Origin: Ascidiaceihabitans sp.
Lineage (GTDB): Bacteria; Pseudomonadota; Alphaproteobacteria; Rhodobacterales; Rhodobacteraceae
Assembly: GCA_028248455.1 (NCBI GenBank)
Contig: JAOKHV010000013.1
Coordinates: 1 to 47,283 of the forward strand
Length of the DNA: 47,283 nt
Direction of reading: 5' to 3'
Position 1 is the first letter of the stretch. Every line of letters begins with the position of its first letter. A program made the position numbers and the translations under genes. This document shows, piece after piece, positions 1 to 8,056 of the stretch. The notes beneath the pieces are model-generated. The model ran no database searches. It was not told the origin of the DNA and saw only the letters and a program-made list of their open reading frames with translations.

Positions 1-591
1 CTTATCGTTGTTGCATCAGGCGGATATTTGTTTTTCGCGCTAATCCTAACGATGCTAACTGCGATTGTGCTCGGGATGGGGCTGCCCACCACAGCCGCCT
101 ATTTGGTGCTGGCCACAGTGGTTGCACCCGCACTTGCCAACATGGGTATGCCGCTTTTGACGGCGCATCTATTTGTATTCTTTTATGGATGTGTGTCCAC
201 GATAACGCCACCCGTGGCACTTGCGTCTTATGTGGCCGCAGGCATTGCCAATGCTGATATCAATCGCGTTGGTTGGACCGCGTTTTTCTACGGTATCACC
301 TGCTATATCCTACCTTATATGTTCGTGTTCGGCCCCGCATTGATGTTGGATGGATCGATTGGCCCGATTGTGTTGGCCATCGTGTCAGGCGGCTTTGGTG
401 TGTTCGGGATCGCAGCAGCCGTGATTGGATTTGCAAAAGCACCGCTTGCGGTCTGGTCAAGGATTATTATGGCAGCAGCGGGCATCGCGTTATTATACCA
501 AGGTTGGATAAGCGACGTCATTGGATTGATCATTTTAGTTTCGATCGTTTGGGGCGTAAAGTTCCCCTTCAAAAACAAACAAACACCTTAA
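1..591 (+). CDS. TRAP transporter fused permease, C-terminal part
   Basis: The reading frame is open from base 1, so this is the C-terminal ~196 residues of a longer protein. It is almost wholly hydrophobic, with about five or six membrane segments. A GMGLPTTAAY motif followed by STITPPVALASY is typical of the large membrane subunit of TRAP transporters, especially the fused 4TM/12TM type, which import organic acids with a separate periplasmic binding protein using an ion gradient. It ends in a basic tail (FPFKNKQTP). A cupin gene starts 14 bases downstream and probably shares its transcript. The substrate cannot be told from this part. Confidence 0.88.
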   Translation, partial: LIVVASGGYLFFALILTMLTAIVLGMGLPTTAAYLVLATVVAPALANMGMPLLTAHLFVFFYGCVSTITPPVALASYVAAGIANADINRVGWTAFFYGITCYILPYMFVFGPALMLDGSIGPIVLAIVSGGFGVFGIAAAVIGFAKAPLAVWSRIIMAAAGIALLYQGWISDVIGLIILVSIVWGVKFPFKNKQTP

Positions 592-605
592 ATTTGGAGA
601 GTAAT

Positions 606-1184
606 TTGGCACGTGAGTTTCGTAGAGTAGTCACCGGTCATGATGACAACGGTAAATCAATTGTGGTCAGCGATCAAACGGCCACACAATATTTAGAACG
701 CCCCAATCGGCCTGGTGTGCGTTTGACAAATTTTTGGATCGAACGTGACAGTCCTGCTGAATTCGATGGCCCAACTGAAACCTGCACAGGCGATTTCGTG
801 TTGCACCCGCCCCATATGGGCAGCACCTTTCGATGTGTTGAATTCCTGCCCGAAGATCCAGAAGTGTTAAAAACACTGGATGGCAAAACCGCATTTGGCG
901 AAATGGGTGCCAGCGCCAATGTCGTAGAAGATGGTCGGCATCCCTTTATGCACCGGACAGATTCATTGGATTACGCCATCGTTTTGTCTGGTGAAATTTG
1001 GATGATGATGGATGAAGAAGAAGACGATTTGCTGCTGAAAGCAGGCGATGTTCTAATCCAACGTGGCAATAACCACGCGTGGTCTAACAAGGGTACGGAA
1101 CCTTGTGTCATCGCCTTTGTTTTGGTTGATGGTGTCAGTCAACGTGATGCACCAGAAAACCGCAAAAAGGGCATTCACCGTTAA
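606..1184 (+). CDS. Cupin-domain protein
   Basis: This 192-residue protein has one cupin fold in its C-terminal half. The motif HRTDSLDYAIVLSGE lies around residues 117-131, and KAGDVLIQRGNNHAW follows 25 residues later. The family binds a metal or small ligand and includes both enzymes and regulators; the reaction here is unknown. I chose the TTG at 606 because TTGGAGAG precedes it and the protein then begins MAREFRRVV. The open frame runs further upstream but would overlap the TRAP permease. It sits between the TRAP permease and a TauE-type exporter, so it may act on the compound they move. Confidence 0.75.
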   Translation: MAREFRRVVTGHDDNGKSIVVSDQTATQYLERPNRPGVRLTNFWIERDSPAEFDGPTETCTGDFVLHPPHMGSTFRCVEFLPEDPEVLKTLDGKTAFGEMGASANVVEDGRHPFMHRTDSLDYAIVLSGEIWMMMDEEEDDLLLKAGDVLIQRGNNHAWSNKGTEPCVIAFVLVDGVSQRDAPENRKKGIHR

Positions 1185-1223
1185 TGCAGCTGCGACCTTA
1201 TAGAACAGATCAGGTTAAATGAA

Positions 1224-1967
1224 ATGACGACTGAACACCTTGTCTTTGTTTGCGTAACTTTTGTGATCGGCGGGATTTTCAAGGGGGCAACCGGTGTTGG
1301 CGCACCGTTGGTGGCAATTCCAGTGATGGCCATTTTGGTAGATGTTCCATTTGCGGTTGCTGTATTTTTGGTACCCAACATCGTTTCCAATGCATGGCAA
1401 ACTTGGCGGTTTCGCAAAACCAAACCCAGTGGTCGGTTTTCATGGAAGTTTGCAGGTGCCGGGATGGTTGGCGCTGGCGTTGGGACCTTTGTTTTGGCAA
1501 AGTTCAGCGGTGCTGCGTTGATCACAAGTGTTGCAGTGCTAATCCTGTTTTATATTGCATTTCGACTTAGGAATCCCAGTTGGTCGCTGAATTGGGATTT
1601 GGCAAATACCCTTGTCATACCTGTCGGCGGCGTCGGAGGTTTTTTCCAAGGGTCTACCGGCCTCTCAGCACCAGTTTCAGTGACTTATATGAGTGCAGTT
1701 GGCTTGCGCCGTGAGGAATTTATTTTTACAATGTCGCTGTATTTCTTTGCGATGACATTGGTTCAAATTCCAGTGCAAGTTTTTTTCGGCGTTATGGATA
1801 TCGAACGCTTTGGGTATGGTATTGCAGCGGTCGCGCCACTTTCTGTTGGACTAATGATCGGGGGCTTTTTAGGAAAGACGATCTCCAAATCTACTTTCGA
1901 TAAGATGCTACTTGGCTTGTTGGGATGCTTGTCGTTGCGGCTGCTTGCCACAAGTTTTATCGGTTAA
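1224..1967 (+). CDS. Sulfite exporter TauE/SafE family protein
   Basis: This 247-residue integral membrane protein has about seven or eight hydrophobic segments arranged in two similar halves. Each half contains the family's glycine-rich turn: GGIFKGATGVGAP near residue 14 and GGVGGFFQGSTGLSAP near residue 134. TauE/SafE proteins export small anions such as sulfite or sulfoacetate. It follows the cupin gene by 39 bases and probably closes the same operon. The substrate is not visible in the sequence. Confidence 0.85.
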   Translation: MTTEHLVFVCVTFVIGGIFKGATGVGAPLVAIPVMAILVDVPFAVAVFLVPNIVSNAWQTWRFRKTKPSGRFSWKFAGAGMVGAGVGTFVLAKFSGAALITSVAVLILFYIAFRLRNPSWSLNWDLANTLVIPVGGVGGFFQGSTGLSAPVSVTYMSAVGLRREEFIFTMSLYFFAMTLVQIPVQVFFGVMDIERFGYGIAAVAPLSVGLMIGGFLGKTISKSTFDKMLLGLLGCLSLRLLATSFIG

Positions 1968-2082
1968 GTCAAATCTCTTTGGATGATGGCCACAAGATTT
2001 GACCTTGCCGGCAAATGGGATCGTTTGTTTTTTATCTGCTGCGGGATACGTGAAGCTAAGCCTTTCATCGCATCAATGTCGT

Positions 2083-2403
2083 TCAGTTCAGTTGCCAGCA
2101 TTCTTTCCAATACCAACACTCCAATAGCTCGATATCAGGGTAGTAGGCACTGTCAGACAAAACGAGCTTGAGACGGGCAGGGTGGTTTCGTAGGCTCGCC
2201 GTATGAGAAAACACTCCCCATTTCGCTACGTTAAAACCAGTCCTGACATCATCCGACTTGCAGTAATGTTGTATGTCCATTTCCCACTTTCGTTCCGTAA
2301 TGTGGAGGACCTTCTTCATGAACGGGGTGTGGAGGTAAGCCTTACCCAACCTGCCACTGCCGCCAGACGTAACTGACACAAATGTCATCGTCTTTGATGC
2401 CAC
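2083..2403 (-). CDS. Small hypothetical island protein, doubtful
   Basis: This is an open frame of up to 106 codons, not recognised. It overlaps the end of the preceding gene (2342-2653) by 62 bases, which is long for this island, where other overlaps are 4 bases. The true start may therefore be further in, for example the ATG at 2319. The C-terminus is rich in aromatic residues (ELLECWYWKECWQ). An alternative is that this frame and the 103-residue gene upstream are two halves of one gene split by a frameshift near 2350-2400. Confidence 0.35.
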   Translation of the reverse strand: MASKTMTFVSVTSGGSGRLGKAYLHTPFMKKVLHITERKWEMDIQHYCKSDDVRTGFNVAKWGVFSHTASLRNHPARLKLVLSDSAYYPDIELLECWYWKECWQLN

Positions 2404-2653
2404 GCTTTTGTTTAAGGCAATGCTCAGCCCAGTCGAACGCTGCCCAGCCTCGAGATGCGGCCGCCGTATACTCGCACCTCACCATCGTTTGCATCTCTAC
2501 GGCCACTTCACATGGTGTAGGCCAGGGAGTGTAGTTTGCGTACTTTATGTACTTTCTAGGAAATCTACGAGATAAATTAGGACAAACATCCTTGGTATTA
2601 GAGGTTTCAGAAGAAACTACGCAAAGTACACTTTGTACATCCGGCGCGCTCAT
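2342..2653 (-). CDS. Small hypothetical protein coupled to the helicase
   Basis: The 103-residue product is not recognised. Its ATG overlaps the helicase stop codon in a four-base ATGA, the same arrangement as the primase-helicase junction, so it is probably translated by coupling. The C-terminal half contains WAAFDWAEHCLKQK and ends SYVWRQWQVG. No signal peptide or membrane segment is seen. Position suggests a role in replication or packaging of the island, which is inference only. Confidence 0.55.
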   Translation of the reverse strand: MSAPDVQSVLCVVSSETSNTKDVCPNLSRRFPRKYIKYANYTPWPTPCEVAVEMQTMVRCEYTAAASRGWAAFDWAEHCLKQKRGIKDDDICVSYVWRQWQVG

Positions 2654-3942
2654 CGCAGGCTCACATTCTCGAAGAAATATCCCTTACTGCGCCGTGAGGA
2701 TTTCGCAACGCCAGCAGCCTCAACGCGGTTTGCAAACTGTTTGCGGCCCAGCTGTCCGCGCAGACCAGTGGAGGAAAACCAGTTGCGATAATCTTCATAC
2801 ATATCCTGTACGGAGATGCTGCCATCGGGGGCCTCATATACGCGCTCTGCGAGGTATTGCATGATGTGATTGTTGTCTGATCGCCATGTATTTTTTGCGG
2901 CAGTACAGATTGGAGGTTCAGTAAAGTTTCCGTTTCGATCAATGAGCCGCCCGAGCGCGTCGAGTGCGCGTGATGTAATCGCATCCAGCTCCCCTGTTAG
3001 TTTGTTGATTAAGAGCGGGTCTGCCGTAGCTCCCAGAAACTGCCGTTGCAATGGAATGATGCTCACACGGCGGAACAACCCATCGGAATAATCGCTTATA
3101 CGCGGCAGGTGGTTTGTCAGGATGATGTGTTTGGCAAATGGTTCAATCTCCCGCACTGGCTGAAATTTACGCTCCACTGACATCATTTCGCCGGATACGA
3201 TGGCTTTAAGTAAACCGTCCTGCAGCTCCTCTTTCTGATTAAGCTCGGTGACAAGATTGAGCAGCTTTCCCTCGAGATTGGAGCGTTGAAACACACTGCC
3301 CATTTGGGCGGGTTGAATGGATGCAGTATTGGCACGGCCAACCATAGCTTTTGCGACGGCACCCAAAACGCTTTTGCCATTCGCGCCAGGTCCACAGAGT
3401 ATAAAACAGCGTTCATATCGGGTATGGGGTGCCAAACAGTAACCCAACATCTCCCATATCAATTCTGTAAGAGCCTCGCGGTCGGCAAGAGGTTTGCCCT
3501 CTGCGTTGCACAGTATGTCACGTAAAAACGCGTCGAACTGCTCGGGGCGCGCTTCAGTATAGGACGCTGGAAGATATATCCTGCGGCGCAGCTCACGATC
3601 CGCATCAATTTTGTTCCACGCCCCAGAACTATAAGCTCGGTATCCATCCGCCATAACCACAATGCTGGGGTCGCCCAGTTCAAAGTCGACATTCGATATC
3701 CAGTTATAGGTTTTAAACACCTCAAGCATTCCCGAAAGGCGGCTCCGCATAACACTGTCTACTCTTTCGGCGAGTAAAATGGTCGCCGCAGCTTTTAGTT
3801 CGTCGTCAGAGAGCAGACGCCAAGTCAGGCCATTAAAGTGCCAAATTCCAGATGGAGCCTTGATAAGGTTTTCTGTTCCAAACTGATCTTCCAGCATGAT
3901 GGCGAGGTCTAAATCCGATAGGGTTTTAACATTGGTCTTCAT
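2650..3942 (-). CDS. D5/P4-family replicative helicase (SF3)
   Basis: This 430-residue protein has the organisation of phage/plasmid D5-type helicases. An N-terminal D5_N-like region leads to Walker A CGPGANGKS near residue 185, then a helicase core containing LVTELNQKEELQ and the sensor segment ILTNHLPRI. The C-terminal region is winged-helix-like. Such ATPases form hexamers that open DNA at the element's origin. Its start overlaps the primase stop by four bases (ATGA), so the two are made together; in phage P4 itself both activities lie in one polypeptide. Confidence 0.88.
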   Translation of the reverse strand: MKTNVKTLSDLDLAIMLEDQFGTENLIKAPSGIWHFNGLTWRLLSDDELKAAATILLAERVDSVMRSRLSGMLEVFKTYNWISNVDFELGDPSIVVMADGYRAYSSGAWNKIDADRELRRRIYLPASYTEARPEQFDAFLRDILCNAEGKPLADREALTELIWEMLGYCLAPHTRYERCFILCGPGANGKSVLGAVAKAMVGRANTASIQPAQMGSVFQRSNLEGKLLNLVTELNQKEELQDGLLKAIVSGEMMSVERKFQPVREIEPFAKHIILTNHLPRISDYSDGLFRRVSIIPLQRQFLGATADPLLINKLTGELDAITSRALDALGRLIDRNGNFTEPPICTAAKNTWRSDNNHIMQYLAERVYEAPDGSISVQDMYEDYRNWFSSTGLRGQLGRKQFANRVEAAGVAKSSRRSKGYFFENVSLR

Positions 3943-5270
3943 AATGCCGCCTCCCCAGACTTAGCTCTAGCTGAAGAAAAGCGCGCAAAACTATACCGCG
4001 TAAGTTCGCCGTGTGCATGGCTTATCAGAGTTGGAAACTTATGGGGTAGCTCCCACAAGACAGCGGCTGCTGTGGGATTGTATTCTCGCCCCTCGATTGG
4101 GTCAGCACAGCTAATGCGGTCACCGAGTTTTATCTGATCAAGAATATCACCAACACTGATAGTCGCCCCGGAGGCGAGGCGCAAAACATCGTCATCAAGC
4201 AGCTGCCTTCCTTCAATGCGGTTTAAGACGATCGCTTCCGCGGCGGCATAGGACCCGCCATGACTTGCTTGCCGATCCTCAATCGATTTGCGTAAATATA
4301 CTGAACGCTGTTTTGCAGCATCAGGTTGAGACCGTTGACGATCTATGTCGCGTGCGCGGCTCCACTGCGCCCCGAACGGCGCTTTGGGGCATGGCATCGC
4401 TACGCCTTGGTGAACGGCTCCATACTGGTGTTCGCGTACAATGCCTTCGCCTAATATTGGTGGCGCTGTGAATATTAAACGCTCAGGGCTTCCGACTGTA
4501 ATGTCGACGATGGAGCGATCCAGCAAATGTCCTGATTTGCTGATCATGTGGTATCCAAGACCGTGTAACCAGCAGCGGCTGTGGAGTGTTTTAAGAGCCT
4601 GTGGGATGTCGGCAGCTTGTTTCAGGCGAACGAACATGTGAAAGCCACTGACACTAGGTGCTGGATCGCCAATAATATGCACACCGGCAGATGAAGAAGG
4701 CCGAACCACGAAGTCACTGTTTTCCAGTTCTGGCCACACATGATGCAGCGCATTCATGATACCACCAAGCTGTTCTATTCTGGAGAAAACCGCCTCTGAG
4801 AGGCCTTTTGTGTCGTAATCTAGTAATAGCCAACCCTCACCCTGCCCAAAGCTAAAGTCGTCTTTGGTGCGAGAGAGAATTGGTACAGAACTGTGGACCA
4901 ATGCCTGCTGTGCCTGTCGTGTTGTAACTGGTGCAGTACCAAAAGCATTTACGCCTCTGGGCTGGCCAAGGCAAAATGCGTCTCGTGGTGTGAGGTTTTG
5001 CGCCAGCTCTGCCAGTTCTTGAGCGTTGCTTGCATTTTGTACTGTTACATAACCTTTGCTGAACAAGCCATTTGCTTGTTTTTGTAACTGACCATCATCG
5101 TCCAAAAAGAAACGTTTGCCCATCCATCGGTGATTTCTCAATATCGATATATATGCAGAGCTGTTTAGCTCTCCGCTTGACGTATTGTCTTGCATTTTAG
5201 GTGCCTCATCATTGAGGCGCATGGACCAATCAGGTATAGTGGATGGGTAACCTACCAAGCTACACGCCAT
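3939..5270 (-). CDS. AEP-like primase/replication protein of the island
   Basis: This 443-residue protein carries signs of an archaeo-eukaryotic-type primase: a hydrophobic strand with paired acids (GWLLLDYDTKG, near residue 145), an S/G-rich VHIIG segment, GFHMFVRL, and DRSIVDITVGSPERLIF, a conserved element of phage/plasmid primases. The role would be priming DNA synthesis for the helicase encoded next. I use the ATG at 5270; another in-frame ATG lies at 5222, and neither has a strong ribosome-binding site. A perfect 7-bp hairpin lies just upstream of the start. The subfamily is uncertain. Confidence 0.72.
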   Translation of the reverse strand: MACSLVGYPSTIPDWSMRLNDEAPKMQDNTSSGELNSSAYISILRNHRWMGKRFFLDDDGQLQKQANGLFSKGYVTVQNASNAQELAELAQNLTPRDAFCLGQPRGVNAFGTAPVTTRQAQQALVHSSVPILSRTKDDFSFGQGEGWLLLDYDTKGLSEAVFSRIEQLGGIMNALHHVWPELENSDFVVRPSSSAGVHIIGDPAPSVSGFHMFVRLKQAADIPQALKTLHSRCWLHGLGYHMISKSGHLLDRSIVDITVGSPERLIFTAPPILGEGIVREHQYGAVHQGVAMPCPKAPFGAQWSRARDIDRQRSQPDAAKQRSVYLRKSIEDRQASHGGSYAAAEAIVLNRIEGRQLLDDDVLRLASGATISVGDILDQIKLGDRISCADPIEGREYNPTAAAVLWELPHKFPTLISHAHGELTRYSFARFSSARAKSGEAAL

Positions 5271-5275
5271 CCAAG

Positions 5276-5297
5276 CCCACGGTCATAGCGCCGTGGG
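5276..5297 (-). promoter_or_regulatory. Perfect hairpin just upstream of the primase start
   Basis: CCCACGG and CCGTGGG pair around an 8-base loop, between the stop of the 113-codon gene (5302) and the primase ATG (5270). There is no T-run on either side, so it is not a classical terminator. It would fold in the mRNA close to the primase start and could limit translation or mark a processing site. Confidence 0.4.
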
Positions 5298-5301
5298 TTA
5301 A

Positions 5302-5643
5302 CTATGTGCGCAGCTCAGTTACGCTTGATGGAAGAGCTTCCAGCACAGCCCTTGAAGATGGCTCTGAGAGCAATCCTAGAACTGTACTCAGCTCGATCAG
5401 CTTGTTTCGGTCAGTTACGTAGCTTGCACCAAGCCAATAGCCTGGGTTCAAGGGTTCTGCAGAGCGCTTCTGGATAATCCATTGAATAGCGTCTCGGCAC
5501 TCAATTATGCGCCAACGGGGAGCGAGCTGAACAATTACGCCTTGGTAATTGTCGTCCCGCTCTCTGTGTGAAGGATTATCTATTGGGGTTAACCCGATAT
5601 ATTTCGAGGGTAGGGTGGTTGTGCTGATGTTTGCCATTATCAC
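5302..5643 (-). CDS. Hypothetical island protein
   Basis: The product has up to 113 residues and is not recognised. The GTG at 5643 overlaps the stop of the HTH gene in a GTGA, so coupling is likely; an ATG two codons later is an alternative start. The middle contains RWRIIECRDAIQWIIQKR and LNPGYWLGASYVTDR, which read like a compact soluble domain. It lies between the regulator and the primase, a position where satellite elements often keep small accessory genes. Confidence 0.6.
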   Translation of the reverse strand: MIMANISTTTLPSKYIGLTPIDNPSHRERDDNYQGVIVQLAPRWRIIECRDAIQWIIQKRSAEPLNPGYWLGASYVTDRNKLIELSTVLGLLSEPSSRAVLEALPSSVTELRT

Positions 5644-5876
5644 CCCTCCGCTTGTTTGTAAGCGTAAGCCGAGTTTAATTTCGCCTCAGCAACCGCCATC
5701 ACTTCGGCGACCTCATACACGGTCGCCTTGTTTGGGCGTCGGACAGTCAACGGCCACCGCTCAAGCGTGCGCGGGCTGATTGGGAAAAAATGATGGGTAA
5801 TGATGGCAGCAGCCGTCGGCTTGTCTGCGTATTGCGGCAGTGGCTGCTCTGGTCTCCATGAACACTTCTGTAGCAT
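5640..5876 (-). CDS. AlpA/MerR-like helix-turn-helix protein
   Basis: This 78-residue basic protein has a central segment FFPISPRTLERWPLTVR around residues 30-46, which matches the helix-turn-helix of AlpA-like excisionase/regulators. It is followed by a helical stretch (VYEVAEVMAVAEAKLN). The ATG at 5876 has AAGGAG seven to eight bases upstream. AlpA-type proteins of integrative elements switch on integrase genes or act as recombination directionality factors. Downstream it overlaps the 113-codon gene. Confidence 0.65.
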   Translation of the reverse strand: MLQKCSWRPEQPLPQYADKPTAAAIITHHFFPISPRTLERWPLTVRRPNKATVYEVAEVMAVAEAKLNSAYAYKQAEG

Positions 5877-5961
5877 TTTGTGGCTCCTTGTTACGGTATG
5901 CCACTCTTTTACCCGATCTGTTTCGCGTGATTTCTGAAGTGCCTAACAATCAAGTTTATTG

Positions 5962-6441
5962 TTATTGGTCATGTTCGAGGCGACGGTAAGCCTCCCATAG
6001 GTTACTTGCTTCTTTGACTTTAATGCAAAATTTGGTAGCGGCTTCTTCTAGAATTATCTTACGCGTTCCCCACGGTGGCTTATTCGAAATACTGACCATA
6101 CGGTTTTGGGAAAGCTCGCCAAATATTGCTTCGTTCAGGAACTCAATCTCGACCTCAACATCATCATGGTGAGCCTCGCCAGCCTCACTGTTCAGCCAAG
6201 CACCTCGGTCACCTATAGGAACTAACCTCGCTGATCTATGAAGGCTGCCTATCTCTGATTGCTCCGAAAACTTAACCTCTTTGTTTCTAATGACGGTAGC
6301 AGTTTCAGCTTCACGCCATCGGCCTTCACACATTTGTCCAACTGCCAAGACATCTTCGAATGACCATTTCGGCTTTCGTCCTGCCCCAGCGCGCTTCCCT
6401 CCGTGAGATCGCCTGCAATCGACGCCATTATTACTGTTCAT
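5962..6441 (-). CDS. Hypothetical protein coupled to the integrase
   Basis: I place the start at the ATG at 6441. It overlaps the integrase stop in an ATGA, and GGAGG stands at the right distance before it. A longer frame from 6468 exists but lacks such a site. The ~159-residue product begins with a basic HGGKRAGAGRKPKW stretch, which is common in phage-associated DNA-binding proteins, and ends in a helical, acidic-basic tail (LWEAYRRLEHDQ). I do not recognise a family. It may help or control the integrase. Confidence 0.55.
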   Translation of the reverse strand: MNSNNGVDCRRSHGGKRAGAGRKPKWSFEDVLAVGQMCEGRWREAETATVIRNKEVKFSEQSEIGSLHRSARLVPIGDRGAWLNSEAGEAHHDDVEVEIEFLNEAIFGELSQNRMVSISNKPPWGTRKIILEEAATKFCIKVKEASNLWEAYRRLEHDQ

Positions 6442-7676
6442 ATCCATCCCTCCAGTAACTGGCCCCATTCCTTCATGACACTACGTCGTGTCTCCAAGTG
6501 CTTAGCCTGCTGGTAGTGGCGTATCACGCCACTTCGTGTGGCACTTTGTTTGTGGTTCAGAAGGCTATCAATGATACTTTCTGAGACGTTGGTATTCTCT
6601 GCCATCAGGGTAGAGAAGGTCCGCCGCAGATCATGTAATATAAAATGATTTATGCCAGAAGCCGTGCGCACACAGCGGTTGAAGTGGCTCCACGACGTCA
6701 TCTTCTCGCCGCTCCGCGCAGAAAGTGGAAACACAAGACGGTCATGCGTCTGGTGATCTGCTTCAATTACAGAAACTGCCATTGGACTAAGAGGTATGAC
6801 AAAATGTTCTGAGTTTTTGGTTTCGTCGAAGTTGAGGCTTATCTCGGCGCGATCAGCATCTATTTGTCCCCAAGCGAGCTCCGACCCCTCTGCTGCCCGG
6901 AGGGGAGTCGTGATCATAAACCTGAGATAGCGCTGGTACTGAAGCTTTAGGCCATCAGCATTCCACAGAGCCCGCAGATCGTCCGGTGAGTAAAAGTTCA
7001 TTCTCGGAGGTGGCGGCTTTGGACGGCGGCGTTTTGAAACGGACACACAGGGATTTGACTGCAGAACCTCCTCGTCAAGCAAGTAGTCAAGAAACCTAGA
7101 CATAGCTCCGAAACGTTGACGACCAGTTGCTGGACGCTCCCGATGCATGTCAGCCAATTCACGGATATGTCGTGGCACGCACTGTTCTGGGTAAGCATCA
7201 ACCAAGGCCAACTCTTGAAGTGCGAACCGAACGTGGCGCAATTCATCTCGCTGGTATTTGTTATGGCCGTCTCGCATGCGTTCAGTCGCGTAACGTGCCA
7301 ACCAAGCCGAACAAGTTTGCTTTCGAGATTCTTCAGCGCGGCGTGACCGTTCTGCAGACCGCTGAGCGCTTGCAGGGTCATTCCCAGCCCGCACTTGTGC
7401 CTTTACTGTCTCTGCTGCAAGTCGAGCTTCAGGAGGCGACATTGAAATGGGATCACCCAGCTTCATAGTGCGTTGCCCGTGCCTTTTCCCGCCGTCAGTG
7501 TATCCCCGTTTTCGATATGCATATGTCCAGCTACAGCTTCTACTGTTTATAACGAGCTTTAATCCAGAGCACGCTTGGTCGGACAGCGTCACACGATCAC
7601 CAAGGAGCTTCTGCTCCTTGACGTACTTGTCGATGGATCGTTGATCGATCCTGCAGGTGATGTTTAGACTTGGCAT
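6438..7676 (-). CDS. P4-type tyrosine integrase
   Basis: This 412-residue tyrosine recombinase has an N-terminal DUF4102-like arm-binding region (KLVINSRSCSWTYAYRKRGY, TMKLGDP). The catalytic set is complete: Arg in TPLRAAEGSEL (~258), Lys in FDETKNSEHF, HxxR in HDLRRTF (~344), His in LLNHK and the nucleophile Tyr in IRHYQQA (~388). It integrates and excises the island at a tRNA 3' end. The gene reads away from the tRNA-Lys fragment only 134 bases behind its start, the usual position. It is coupled to the next gene by a four-base overlap. Confidence 0.92.
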   Translation of the reverse strand: MPSLNITCRIDQRSIDKYVKEQKLLGDRVTLSDQACSGLKLVINSRSCSWTYAYRKRGYTDGGKRHGQRTMKLGDPISMSPPEARLAAETVKAQVRAGNDPASAQRSAERSRRAEESRKQTCSAWLARYATERMRDGHNKYQRDELRHVRFALQELALVDAYPEQCVPRHIRELADMHRERPATGRQRFGAMSRFLDYLLDEEVLQSNPCVSVSKRRRPKPPPPRMNFYSPDDLRALWNADGLKLQYQRYLRFMITTPLRAAEGSELAWGQIDADRAEISLNFDETKNSEHFVIPLSPMAVSVIEADHQTHDRLVFPLSARSGEKMTSWSHFNRCVRTASGINHFILHDLRRTFSTLMAENTNVSESIIDSLLNHKQSATRSGVIRHYQQAKHLETRRSVMKEWGQLLEGWI

Positions 7677-7737
7677 ACTCAGCGAGACACTCAGCGAGAC
7701 AAAATGGCGAAACTGTTCGTAGGTTAGCGTAGGCTAG
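7677..7737. repeat. Two short tandem repeats behind the integrase start
   Basis: The 12-mer ACTCAGCGAGAC occurs twice back to back at 7677-7700. A 10-mer, CGTAGGTTAG then CGTAGGCTAG, is repeated at 7718-7737. Both lie between the integrase start and the att site, where arm-type integrase sites or operators usually are. The role is inferred from position only. Confidence 0.45.
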
Positions 7738-7809
7738 TGTGGTGAAAGAGTTCCAATAATTAATATAAATAGGAGAAATGTGATAAGTTCTCAGGAAAAT
7801 ATATTATAC

Positions 7810-7863
7810 AGCAACTGACTTTTAATCAGTAGGTCTCCGGTTCGAGCCCGGACGGGCTCACCA
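7810..7863 (+). repeat. tRNA-Lys(TTT) 3' fragment: island attachment site
   Basis: The sequence from CAGCAACTGA to the terminal CCA matches the anticodon arm (loop CTTTTAA), variable loop, T arm (CCGG-TTCGAGC-CCGG) and 3' acceptor strand of a tRNA-Lys. The 5' acceptor strand (expected GAGCCCG) and most of the D arm are missing upstream, so it is not a working tRNA. It is best read as one attachment site of the island, with the whole tRNA at the other end, outside this window. Confidence 0.8.
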
Positions 7864-8000
7864 CTTTTTCTAAAAGACGACTGGTCTTGGTGAAAAGATG
7901 GTGTTCAATGCTCGAAAGTCTCATGTAGAAAATCAACACTGATGCGAATATAGATTGGGCCTGCCCTGCGGTGTTTCGATGCTAATTAATTATTTTGAAT

Positions 8001-8034
8001 AAAAAAGGCCCCCGCTAAGATGCAGAGGCCCTTC
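8001..8034 (-). terminator. Terminator of ahcY
   Basis: On the minus strand, AAGGGCCTC pairs with the later GGGGGCCTT across one mismatch and is followed by a T-run. It lies 23 bases after the ahcY stop. Confidence 0.75.
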
Positions 8035-8056
8035 CTAATTCTCTAACTAAAGCCAT

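Larger units (their letters stand above)
2083..7863. mobile_element. Satellite-like integrative island next to a tRNA-Lys fragment
   Basis: Seven or eight genes all read leftward: P4-type integrase, unknown protein, HTH regulator, unknown protein, primase, SF3 helicase and one or two small unknown genes. The right end is set by the tRNA-Lys 3' fragment at 7810-7863, directly upstream of the integrase. No matching partner repeat occurs in the window, so the left limit given is only the last island-like reading frame. Gene content (integrase, AlpA-like regulator, primase-helicase) resembles P4-type phage satellites. No capsid, terminase or conjugation genes are seen. Confidence 0.7.

Noticed and set aside
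1983-2171. A 62-codon gene after the TauE gene
   Set aside because: No ribosome-binding site and no protein-like pattern.
2165-2185. Partner attachment site for the tRNA-Lys island
   Set aside because: Only a 7-base match (GACGGGC) to the tRNA 3' end was found, no more than chance.
7788-7863. A complete tRNA-Lys gene
   Set aside because: The 76 bases before the CCA lack the expected 5' acceptor strand and D arm.
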